The position numbers were made by a program, and so were the translations under genes. A DNA stretch of 40,775 nt, from the NCBI GenBank assembly GCA_022563595.1, contig JADFNB010000028.1, positions 1 to 40,775 of the forward strand, written 5' to 3'. Below, one piece after another: positions 8,558 through 15,917 of the stretch. Below the pieces are notes generated by a model. That model did no database searches. It saw only the letters and a list, made by a program, of their open reading frames with translations, and had not been told where the DNA came from. This DNA comes from Gemmatimonadota bacterium. GTDB taxonomy: Bacteria; Gemmatimonadota; Gemmatimonadetes; Gemmatimonadales; GWC2-71-9. Position 1 is the stretch's first letter. Every line of letters begins with the position of its first letter.

Positions 8558-9285
8558 GCGTCGTGGTGGTGCTGCACGAGCCGCAGGGTATCGTCAACAT
8601 CGCCGCCGTGGTACGCCTGATGAAGAACTTCGGCTTGCGTGATCTGCGGTTGGTGAATCCGGCGGAGTACGACACGCACCGGATCGAGGGAATCGCGCAC
8701 CAGACGGGCGACGTGTTGCGGCGTGTGGCGGTGTTCGACCGGCTCGACGCCGCGCTCGCGGACTGCACGCATGTGGTGGGACTCAGCGCCCGGGGACGAG
8801 CGGCCAAGCGTACTGTGCAGAGTCCGCGTGAGGCGGCACACGAAATCCTGGATGCCGCGGGCTCGGGGCTCGTGTGCCTCCTGCTCGGTCGGGAGGACAA
8901 GGGACTGTCGAACACGGCCCTCGACCGTTGCCACAGAATGGTGACGATTCCCACCAATCCCGAACACCCGTCGCTGAACCTCGGCCATGCGTTCGGGCTC
9001 ATCGCATACGAGTTGTTTCTCGCGCGCGGGCACACACCGCCAAGCAAACAGCCGCGCAAGACGGCGCCTCCGGTGCGGCACGAATCGCTGGAGTTGTTGT
9101 TCGCCGACGCGCGCGCGGCGTTGGAGGCGATTGAGTTCTTCAAGACCACGAATCCGGACATCGTCATGCGTACGGTCCGGGACTTGGTGCACCGCACGCC
9201 GCTCGACGAGCGGGAGACGAAGCTCGTACGAGCGATGTGCCTGGAGGTGGTGCGATTCCTGGAGCGGAGGGGCGTTCGCTCGTGA
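8554..9285 (+). CDS. trmJ: tRNA/rRNA 2'-O-methyltransferase, TrmJ-like (SPOUT)
   Basis: SAM-dependent ribose methyltransferase (243 aa) of the SpoU/TrmJ family. TrmJ methylates position 32 in the tRNA anticodon loop. Evidence: N-terminal VVVVLHEPQGIVNIAAVVRL with the NIA(A) motif, knot motifs VCLLLGREDKGLSN and NPEHPSLNLGHAFGLIAYEL, and a C-terminal helical extension (ALEAIEFFKTTNPDIVMRTV, DERETKLVRAMCLEV) as in TrmJ rather than TrmL. The start is TTG 8554, sharing TTGA with the heparinase-like stop and placed 7 nt after GGAGGGGG. An RNA modification enzyme embedded by overlap on both sides in a carbohydrate operon is odd; cotranscription may simply reflect gene packing. Confidence 0.9.
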   Translation: MSVVVVLHEPQGIVNIAAVVRLMKNFGLRDLRLVNPAEYDTHRIEGIAHQTGDVLRRVAVFDRLDAALADCTHVVGLSARGRAAKRTVQSPREAAHEILDAAGSGLVCLLLGREDKGLSNTALDRCHRMVTIPTNPEHPSLNLGHAFGLIAYELFLARGHTPPSKQPRKTAPPVRHESLELLFADARAALEAIEFFKTTNPDIVMRTVRDLVHRTPLDERETKLVRAMCLEVVRFLERRGVRS

Positions 9286-10427
9286 TCCCGGGAGAGACGT
9301 CGACGGGGAGCAAGCGGTCGGACGCACTGTGGGGTGCGTACGACGGTCCTCGCCGGATGACACGCTCGAACGGATGCCGTGTGTGGGACGAGCACGGGCG
9401 GGAGTACCTGGATACGATCATGGCGCTCGGGGCGGTCGGGTTGGGTTACGCCCATCCTGCCGTCACCCGGGCTGTCGAGCGGGCCGTCCGTGAGGGAGGT
9501 GTGGGACCGCTGCCGCCGGTAGCGGAGGCGCGGGTTGCCGAACGGCTCGCAGCCGTGGTGCCCGGGGCCGAAGCGGTGCGCTTTCTGAAGACTGGTGCCG
9601 AGGCCGTCGCGGCCGCCGTTCGCATCGCCAGGGTCGTGACCGGGCGGGACGGCGTGGCGAGCTGCGGGTATCACGGGTGGCTCGATTGGAGTCAGGAAGT
9701 GGAGGGTGTGCCGCGCGCGGTCACGGCGCTCCACCGTCCGGTGCGTTTCAACGACGTCGCGGCGCTGGATGCGCTGTCGGCCGATCCGCCGCTTGCCGCC
9801 ATCGTCGTCGAGCCGGTCATCGACGAGCCGCCGACTCCGGGATGGGTGGCGGCGCTGCACGAGACCGCCGGCCGCATGGGCGCGCTCTTGGTTGTCGATG
9901 AGATCAAGACGTGTTTCCGGTTGGGCCCCGGTGGGGCGGTGGCGCGATACGGTATCCGCCCCGACCTGGTCGTGTTGGGCAAGGCGCTCGGCAACGGATT
10001 CCCGATAGCCGCCGTCACCGGCCCGGCGAGCCTGATGGAAGCGGCGACCAAGACCTGGATCTCCTCGACCCTCGCAACGGAGTTCGTGGCACTGGCCGCC
10101 GCGGAGGTGGTCATCGAGCAATTCGAGCGGCGCGACGTGGGTGACGCGATCGCTCGTGCCGGCGTGCGTTTCCTGAACGGGTTGCGCAACATCGCGGCGG
10201 CTCATCCCGCGGTGGCGACCGGGGTCCGGGGAATCCCGGAGTTCTGCTATCTCACCTTCAGGGACGAGGCTACATCCGGAGCGGTTGCGGCCGCGGCGGC
10301 CACCCGCGGTTTGCTGTTCAAGCGCGACGCCTACAACTTCGTCTCGCTCGCTCACGACGATGCGGCACTCGACGTGATTCTTACGCTCCTCGAGGAAGCG
10401 GTGGCGGAGGTGGAGCAGCGGTGTTGA
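9282..10427 (+). CDS. Class III PLP aminotransferase, glutamate-1-semialdehyde aminomutase-like
   Basis: PLP enzyme of fold type I (381 aa from GTG 9282). The Schiff-base lysine is K234 in VVLGKALGNGFPIAAVTG; the pyridine-binding Asp is D206 in LLVVDEIKTCFRLGPGG; the cofactor phosphate region includes LKTGAEAVAAAVRIAR. The order and wording resemble glutamate-1-semialdehyde 2,1-aminomutase, but no heme biosynthesis genes are nearby and the operon is catabolic in look, so an amino/keto-sugar or amino-acid-derived aldehyde substrate is more likely. GTG 9282 overlaps the trmJ stop (GTGA) with GGAGGGG nine bases upstream. Its end overlaps the following amidohydrolase gene by 7 nt. Confidence 0.85.
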   Translation: MIPGETSTGSKRSDALWGAYDGPRRMTRSNGCRVWDEHGREYLDTIMALGAVGLGYAHPAVTRAVERAVREGGVGPLPPVAEARVAERLAAVVPGAEAVRFLKTGAEAVAAAVRIARVVTGRDGVASCGYHGWLDWSQEVEGVPRAVTALHRPVRFNDVAALDALSADPPLAAIVVEPVIDEPPTPGWVAALHETAGRMGALLVVDEIKTCFRLGPGGAVARYGIRPDLVVLGKALGNGFPIAAVTGPASLMEAATKTWISSTLATEFVALAAAEVVIEQFERRDVGDAIARAGVRFLNGLRNIAAAHPAVATGVRGIPEFCYLTFRDEATSGAVAAAAATRGLLFKRDAYNFVSLAHDDAALDVILTLLEEAVAEVEQRC

Positions 10428-11218
10428 TCGACGTGCATGCGCACTTCCTCACGGAACGCTCGGCGCGGGTGGACTGGAGCCGCGTGAATCGGTGCCGGCT
10501 CGATGCCGGCGAGCGTATCGGGATCACGGGGCACGTGGCGTCGATCCTGGGGAGTTGGGGCGCGCGCTCGCCAACGTATTTCCCGTCGCCGGACGATGTC
10601 AGCGCCGCGAACGAGAGCCTGCTTGCGCTGATGCACGAGCACGCCGGCAGGGTGTATGGTTACTGTGTAGTGAATCCCAACTTCGCCACGCACGCGCTCG
10701 ACGAGATCAACCGGCGGCTCGATCAGGGAATGATCGGCATCAAGCTGGCCGCGAGCCGCCGGGCGGACGACGCCCTGCTCGACCCGATCGCCGCGCGGGC
10801 TGCAGATCGGGGTGTGCCGATTCTCCATCATGTGTGGCAGCACCGCCGGCGCGATTGGCCCGGGCAGGAAGCATCGGACGCCGGAGAGCTGGCGGTGCTC
10901 GCGCTGCGTCATCCCGACACAGACTTCATCATGGCACACCTCGGCGGCGGCGGCGACTGGAGTTACTCCCTCCGTGTCGTCGCGCCGATCTCCAACATCT
11001 GGATAGACCTCTCGGGGAGCGGCATCGACATGGGGATGCTGGAGCAGGCGATCGATGCCGCCGGCCCCGAGCGCCTGCTGTGGGGTACCGACCTCACCAT
11101 GGACACAGGATGGGCGAAGTTGCGATACCTCGAGTCGCTCGATCTGACCCCCGATGAGATGGACGGGGTTCGGTTTCGCAACGCGCTGTCGGTTTTTCCT
11201 CGCGGTGCTCTAGCGTGA
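10421..11218 (+). CDS. Metal-dependent amidohydrolase (amidohydrolase_2 family)
   Basis: TIM-barrel hydrolase or decarboxylase (265 aa). The metal and catalytic residues of the family are present: HxH in IDVHAHF at the N-terminus, His in VPILHHVWQH, His in DFIMAHLGGGG, and the late Asp in LLWGTDLTMD. The family hydrolyses amide/ester/lactone bonds or decarboxylates, so lactone or amide opening of an intermediate in the sugar pathway is plausible. GTG 10421 (TTG 10424 is also possible) overlaps the aminotransferase end. It overlaps the next, degenerate homolog by 4 nt. Confidence 0.85.
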   Translation: MLIDVHAHFLTERSARVDWSRVNRCRLDAGERIGITGHVASILGSWGARSPTYFPSPDDVSAANESLLALMHEHAGRVYGYCVVNPNFATHALDEINRRLDQGMIGIKLAASRRADDALLDPIAARAADRGVPILHHVWQHRRRDWPGQEASDAGELAVLALRHPDTDFIMAHLGGGGDWSYSLRVVAPISNIWIDLSGSGIDMGMLEQAIDAAGPERLLWGTDLTMDTGWAKLRYLESLDLTPDEMDGVRFRNALSVFPRGALA

Positions 11219-11991
11219 TCACCGACGTGGCGACGTTCATCGGCGGGTACGCCTTCCGCCATCTGGACGCGCGCTCGCCCGAATGGCTCGTCGCTCAGAT
11301 GGACCGGTTGGGGATCGACCAGGCGTGGGTTGGCCACCTGCCGTCGATTCTCTATCGTGATCCGACCCCCGGCACGGCAGCGCTGGCACGCGCACTGGAA
11401 CCATTCCGGAATCGGTTGTGTCCCGTGCCGACCGTGAATCCAGACGCGCCGCGATGGGAAGACGATCTCAACTTCGCCTCGCTCATCGATGCGCCCGCGG
11501 TGCGCGTGTATCCCACCTGGCAGGGTGTCGAGTCGACCAGCGCAGTGATGCGCGAGCTGGTTGCGGCCGCCGCCGCGATCGAGATGCCGCTGCTGTTCAC
11601 CGTGCGGCTCGAGGACGCCCGGCAACGGCATCCGCGTGACGTCGCGCCGCAACTGCCGGCGGCGGCGATCCGTTTCGGCGTGCGCCAGCATCCCGACGTT
11701 CGTATCCTCGTCTCCAACGCCGATCGGGCGTTCATCGAGGAGGTTCACTTCGGTCTCACTCCCGTCGAGGCGGCCCGGGTACTGTGGGACATCGGCTGGG
11801 TGTGGGGCCCGCCCGAAGATCACCTGCGAACGCTGATCGAGACGGTCGGGCTGGAGCGGTTCGTGTTCGGTACGGGGATGCCGCTCCGTATCCCGGACGG
11901 CGCGGTGGCCAAGCTCGATCTCCTGGACCTCGTACCTGAAGAGCGGGAGCTGATCACGGCGGGGAATCTCCGGTCCTGGCGGCGGGGGTAG
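11215..11991 (+). CDS. Amidohydrolase-fold protein lacking metal ligands (probable pseudoenzyme)
   Basis: 258 aa with the same general layout as the preceding amidohydrolase, but every expected ligand is replaced. The N-terminal HxH position reads DVATFIGGYAF, the mid-barrel His region reads PLLFTVRLED, the next His region reads VRILVSNADR, and the late Asp position reads FVFGTGMPLRIP (Gly instead of Asp). Length is normal and there are no frameshifts, so it is maintained as a protein. GTG 11215 overlaps the catalytic paralog stop (GTGA), which should favour equal synthesis. A regulatory or structural partner forming a heteromer is the simplest idea; a metal-independent activity is possible. 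It is the last gene of the operon begun at 4798. Confidence 0.72.
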   Translation: MITDVATFIGGYAFRHLDARSPEWLVAQMDRLGIDQAWVGHLPSILYRDPTPGTAALARALEPFRNRLCPVPTVNPDAPRWEDDLNFASLIDAPAVRVYPTWQGVESTSAVMRELVAAAAAIEMPLLFTVRLEDARQRHPRDVAPQLPAAAIRFGVRQHPDVRILVSNADRAFIEEVHFGLTPVEAARVLWDIGWVWGPPEDHLRTLIETVGLERFVFGTGMPLRIPDGAVAKLDLLDLVPEERELITAGNLRSWRRG

Positions 11992-11995
11992 CGCG

Positions 11996-12064
11996 TGGCC
12001 GGTGCGCCGTGCCGCTCGTGCGGACGCATCCCGACCCAGAGGTCCGGCGCATCGCAACCGGCCA
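11996..12064 (+). terminator. Multibranch RNA structure after the sugar operon
   Basis: Five bases after the TAG at 11989-11991 begins TGGCCGGT (11996-12003), perfectly complementary to ACCGGCCA (12057-12064). The adjacent GCGCCG (12004-12009) pairs with CGGCGC (12045-12050), leaving a 6-nt bulge. Inside are two small hairpins: CCGC-TCGT-GCGG (12012-12023) and GACC-CAGA-GGTC (12033-12044). No U-run follows. A terminator or 3'-UTR structure is likely; a small structured RNA is possible. Confidence 0.4.
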
Positions 12065-12093
12065 ACTGTGAGGATGACGGCCGTCGAGCGTGG

Positions 12094-12121
12094 TTGTGTT
12101 GCGGGAGGCATCGACTATCTT
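12094..12121 (+). promoter_or_regulatory. Candidate promoter for the act operon
   Basis: TTGTGT (12094-12099) is separated by 16 bp from TATCTT (12116-12121), giving a housekeeping-like promoter about 140 bp before actA. The rest of the 272-bp gap 11992-12263 holds the hairpin element above and no convincing reading frame. The leader ends with AAAGGTG (12253-12259), a modest ribosome-binding site for actA. Confidence 0.4.
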
Positions 12122-12263
12122 TCCCCGCGGCCGCAAGTCCCTGTGAAAGCAGCTTCCGCCCTGCGGCCCGATTACATCGAGCGCGTACGGTGTAGTGACG
12201 ATCCCTCGCGCGGCTCCAACTGGGCGCCGTTAGGGGGATTCCACATACCAGCAAAGGTGTGAT

Positions 12264-12866
12264 ATGCCGAAGTGGGTCGGGCCGGTAGCCACAACGGGTG
12301 GGGCGATCGTGCTGGGCGCCATCGTCCTGTTCACGGGATCCGAGGCGCTTCGGCCGCAGGAGCAGGAGCAGGCGGCCGTGCAGGCGTTCGAGGCTCCGGT
12401 CGACGTGGACACCGCCAGGCTCGACGGACCGCGCCAGCCGATCTTCTACCGTCATGACGTCCACGCCGGCCAATATGAGATCGACTGTCGCTACTGCCAT
12501 TCATACGCCGAGATCAGCACCAGTCCCGGGCTTCCGACCGTTGCGTCCTGCATGGGGTGTCATCTGATCGTGGGTACCGGCAATCCCGAGGTCCAGAAGC
12601 TGCGTGACGCGAACGCGCGCGGCGAACCCATCGAGTGGATTGAGATCCATCGCCTCCCACAGTTCGTACATTTCCCACATAACCTGCACGTTGTAAAAGG
12701 CGAACTTGCATGCCAGGAATGTCATGGCGAGATCGAGCGTATGCCGCAGGTATACCAGTTCGCCTCGCTCAAGATGGGCTGGTGCATCTCGTGTCATGAG
12801 CGCAGCACCTACACCGATAATCCTGAGCGGCAGGTCAGCACCGACTGCACCGCCTGCCACTACTAG
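12264..12866 (+). CDS. actA: ActA, pentaheme cytochrome c subunit of Alternative Complex III
   Basis: 200 aa. An uncleaved N-terminal membrane anchor (VGPVATTGGAIVLGAIVLF) is followed by five CxxCH heme sites: CRYCH, CMGCH, CQECH, CISCH and CTACH, the ActA pattern. ActA sits on the periplasmic face and passes electrons out of the quinol-oxidising complex toward ActE or the terminal acceptor. It heads a six-gene operon in the standard order, with 14 bp to actB. Confidence 0.95.
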   Translation: MPKWVGPVATTGGAIVLGAIVLFTGSEALRPQEQEQAAVQAFEAPVDVDTARLDGPRQPIFYRHDVHAGQYEIDCRYCHSYAEISTSPGLPTVASCMGCHLIVGTGNPEVQKLRDANARGEPIEWIEIHRLPQFVHFPHNLHVVKGELACQECHGEIERMPQVYQFASLKMGWCISCHERSTYTDNPERQVSTDCTACHY

Positions 12867-12880
12867 CGGGTGGAGGATCG

Positions 12881-15800
12881 ATGTCAGACGGAATGAATCG
12901 CCGGAAGTTTCTCAGGGTCTTGGGCGCGTCAGGCGGGGGAGCGGTGGCGTTGTCGGGCTGCTCCACCGACAGCGTCGAAAAGCTCATTCCGTACCTGGTT
13001 CCCAACGAAGACCAGATCCCCGGTATCGCCACCTACTACGCGTCGACCTGTCGCGACTGCCCGGCCGGGTGCGGCGTGCACGTGCGCGTCCGGGAGGGAC
13101 GGGCCGTCAAGGTCGAGGGGAACCCTGATCATCCGATCAACCGCGGGAAACTGTGCGCCCGGGCGCAGGCGTCGTTGCAGGGCACATACAATCCTGATCG
13201 AATCACCGGACCGATGGCGCGGAACGCAGCCGGAGAGTTGGAGCCGATCACGTGGGATGAGGCGATCGCGCGCGTGGCGGAACGGCTCGGCGCGGCCGAC
13301 GGATCCAAGGTGTGGTTCATCACGGGGAACGAAGGCGGCTCGTTCGATCAATTGGTGAACGAGTGGCTCAGGGCGCTGGGCTCGTCGGGCCGCATGGTTT
13401 TCGAGCCGTTCGGTTACGAGGCCGTACGCTACGCGAATCGGCAGGTGTTCGGTGTCGACGCGATTCCCGCCTACCAGTTCGCCGATGCGGAGTACATCCT
13501 CTCTTTCGGCGCGGATTTTCTCGAGACCTGGGTCAGCCCGGTAGAGTATGCCCGGGGATTCAGCGCCGCACACGGGTACCGCGACGGGGCGATGGGGCGT
13601 TACGTCCACATCGAGCCGCGCATGAGCATGACGGCCATGAGCGCAGACGAGTGGATCGCTCCGGCGCCCCGCTCGGAAGGCCTGATCGCTCTCGCGATGG
13701 CGCAGGTGATTCTCTCCGAGGGACTGGGCCGGCCCCCGCGTGACGCCGGCCGTCTCCGCGGCGTGCTCGACGATTATGCGCCGGAGGACGTGGCGGTCCG
13801 CGCTGACGTGTCGGCCGAGATCATTCGCCGGCTGGCCGGCGAATTCGCCGCCCGGCCGAGCATCGCCCTGCCCGGTGGCATGGGGACACAGCATACCGAC
13901 GCCCATGGGACGGCGGCGGCGGTGAACATACTCAATTACGTGGCCGGGAACGTCGGGCGAACCATCGTCTTCGGCGCAGACGTGCAGGCGGGCGGTCGGT
14001 CGTCCTATGCCTCGATCGAGGCGTTCGTGACCGCGGCGGCAGCAGGGGACGTCGAGGTGCTGTTCGTGCACGGGGCCAACCCCGCCTTCGCGACCCCGTC
14101 GGCCGGCGGACGGTTCGGTGCGGCGCAGCAATCGGCCGGGTTCAATGTGAGTTTCGCGCGGTTCGAGGACGAGACGACCGCGGCGGCTGATCTGGTGCTG
14201 CCGGACCACGACCCCTATGAGCAGTGGAACGACTACGAGCCCCGCGCCGGGATACACTCGCTGGTACAACCGGTGATGCAGCCCGTATTCGATACGCGAC
14301 AGACGGGCGACGTACTGATCGAGGTCGCGCGGCGCGTGGGTGGCAGGATGGTCCAAGGGTTCGTGCCCGCGCGGAACGACGGTACGTACAAGGACTACCT
14401 ACAGGAACGGTGGCGCGAGTTGCAGCGCGAACGGCGCGACCGCAGGCCGTTCGACACGTTCTGGCGCGAAGCGCTTCAGCGCGGCGGGATCTGGAGCGAA
14501 GCGCCCCGCAGCACCGTTCGGCTCGCGCCATCCGCCAGCGAGATCACGCCGCCGGCGGCTGGGGCCGCTCCGGAGGGACAGTTCACGCTCATCGCGTACC
14601 CGTCACTCGCCTTGTACGACGGTCGGGCCGCCAACCGCCCGTGGCTCCAGGAGCTACCCGACCCCGTCACCAAGATGACCTGGGGCACCTGGCTCGAGAT
14701 TCATCCCGACACGGCGGAGCGGCTCGGACTGGCCGAAGGCGACCTCGTCGAGATCACCACGGGAGACGGAGCCTCACTCACCGTCCCGGCGTACCTCTAC
14801 CCGGGTCTCAGGCATGATGTGGTGGCTATGCCGTTGGGGCAGGGACACACGCGCTACGGGCGCTATGCGACGGATCGCGGAGTCAACGCCTACGGTCTCT
14901 TGAACCAGGATCCAACGGCGTTCGGCGGGGTGTCGCACTACCAGACGGTGACCCTGCGTCCCACGGGTGACCACGAATACCTGGCCAAGACAGAAGGCAA
15001 GCGACGCCAGCTCGGCCGCGGGATCGCGCAGGCGGTGACGCTGGCAGCGATGCAGCAGGGCGAGGGACATCCGTTCCACATCCAGCATGCCGCCGCAGTG
15101 CCGGAGCGCGAGGAACGGGTGCTCGATGATGTGGCCGAGGCGCAGAAGGAGGCGACACGCTACGGACCATACGCCTACGATGAGACGAAGTGGGGGATGG
15201 CGATCGACCTGTCGAAATGCACGGGATGCAGCGCCTGCGTCGCCGCGTGCAGCGCCGAGAACAACGTCCCGTTCGTGGGGGAGGATCAGGTGCGGCGCGG
15301 CCGCGAGATGCACTGGATACGCATCGAGCGGTATTTCGAGGGCGGACAGGACGGCGAGCCGTTGGAGACGCGCTTCGTGCCGATGTTGTGCCAGCAGTGC
15401 GGGAACGCGCCGTGCGAACCGGTCTGTCCGGTCTTCGCCGCGTATCGCACGCCGGACGGCTTGAACGCTCAGGTCTACAACCGCTGCGTGGGGACGCGGT
15501 ACTGTAGCAACAACTGCCCGTACAAGGTGCGGTACTTCAACTGGTACGACATGTCCACGCCGAATGATCCCGACACCTTCGCGTGGCCCGAGCCGATGCA
15601 CTGGCTCCTCAACCCCGACGTCACGGTGCGGTCGAGGGGCGTCATGGAGAAGTGCACCTTCTGCGTGCAGCGCATCCGCGGGGCGCAGCACGAGGCCAGG
15701 CTCTCAGGAGTGCCGCTCGCAGACGGCGACGTCGTCGTAGCCTGCCAGCAGACCTGTCCGGCGGACGCGATCGTATTCGGGAACCTCAACGATCCGACTT

Positions 15801-15913
15801 CGCGGGTGGCCCGGACGGCCGCCGACGCGCGGGGATATCACGTGCTCGGCGGTCTCAATACCAAACCATCGGTGACCTATCTCATGAAGGTACGCAACGT
15901 GGAGGAGGCGTAG
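12881..15913 (+). CDS. actB: ActB, iron-sulfur subunit of Alternative Complex III
   Basis: 1010 aa fusion of a molybdopterin-oxidoreductase-like half (about 50-740) and an NrfC/PsrB-like ferredoxin half (about 770-1000). A Tat-type start (MNRRKFLRVLG) leads to a lipobox-like ALSGC at residue 27, suggesting a Tat-exported lipoprotein. The ferredoxin half has C780-C783-C786-C790, C837-C840-C845-C849, C869-C875-C879, and C925-C928-C955-C959: three [4Fe-4S] sets plus one three-cysteine set fitting the [3Fe-4S] cluster. The N-terminal half keeps C57-x2-C60-x3-C64-x27-C92, the classical extra [4Fe-4S] motif of the Mo-bisPGD family, which characterised ActB proteins (from memory) lack. GGAGG precedes ATG 12881; ATG 12893 is an alternative start. 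Confidence 0.95.
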   Translation: MSDGMNRRKFLRVLGASGGGAVALSGCSTDSVEKLIPYLVPNEDQIPGIATYYASTCRDCPAGCGVHVRVREGRAVKVEGNPDHPINRGKLCARAQASLQGTYNPDRITGPMARNAAGELEPITWDEAIARVAERLGAADGSKVWFITGNEGGSFDQLVNEWLRALGSSGRMVFEPFGYEAVRYANRQVFGVDAIPAYQFADAEYILSFGADFLETWVSPVEYARGFSAAHGYRDGAMGRYVHIEPRMSMTAMSADEWIAPAPRSEGLIALAMAQVILSEGLGRPPRDAGRLRGVLDDYAPEDVAVRADVSAEIIRRLAGEFAARPSIALPGGMGTQHTDAHGTAAAVNILNYVAGNVGRTIVFGADVQAGGRSSYASIEAFVTAAAAGDVEVLFVHGANPAFATPSAGGRFGAAQQSAGFNVSFARFEDETTAAADLVLPDHDPYEQWNDYEPRAGIHSLVQPVMQPVFDTRQTGDVLIEVARRVGGRMVQGFVPARNDGTYKDYLQERWRELQRERRDRRPFDTFWREALQRGGIWSEAPRSTVRLAPSASEITPPAAGAAPEGQFTLIAYPSLALYDGRAANRPWLQELPDPVTKMTWGTWLEIHPDTAERLGLAEGDLVEITTGDGASLTVPAYLYPGLRHDVVAMPLGQGHTRYGRYATDRGVNAYGLLNQDPTAFGGVSHYQTVTLRPTGDHEYLAKTEGKRRQLGRGIAQAVTLAAMQQGEGHPFHIQHAAAVPEREERVLDDVAEAQKEATRYGPYAYDETKWGMAIDLSKCTGCSACVAACSAENNVPFVGEDQVRRGREMHWIRIERYFEGGQDGEPLETRFVPMLCQQCGNAPCEPVCPVFAAYRTPDGLNAQVYNRCVGTRYCSNNCPYKVRYFNWYDMSTPNDPDTFAWPEPMHWLLNPDVTVRSRGVMEKCTFCVQRIRGAQHEARLSGVPLADGDVVVACQQTCPADAIVFGNLNDPTSRVARTAADARGYHVLGGLNTKPSVTYLMKVRNVEEA

Positions 15914-15917
15914 GGCG

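Noticed and set aside
8550-10355. 601-codon open frame on the minus strand
   Set aside because: It lies wholly antisense to the trmJ and aminotransferase genes, is rich in Arg/His/Pro, and has no domain; a product of high-GC codon bias.
9282-10427. Assignment of the aminotransferase as hemL (heme biosynthesis)
   Set aside because: The sequence resembles glutamate-1-semialdehyde aminomutase, but the gene is coupled to a carbohydrate operon with no heme genes, so the symbol was withheld.
11996-12064. tRNA gene suggested by 69-nt size and closing stem
   Set aside because: No T-loop, no D-loop GG and no CCA-proximal T-stem; the branch geometry does not fit.
12929-14356. 475-codon open frame on the minus strand
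   Set aside because: Antisense shadow of actB with no recognisable motif.
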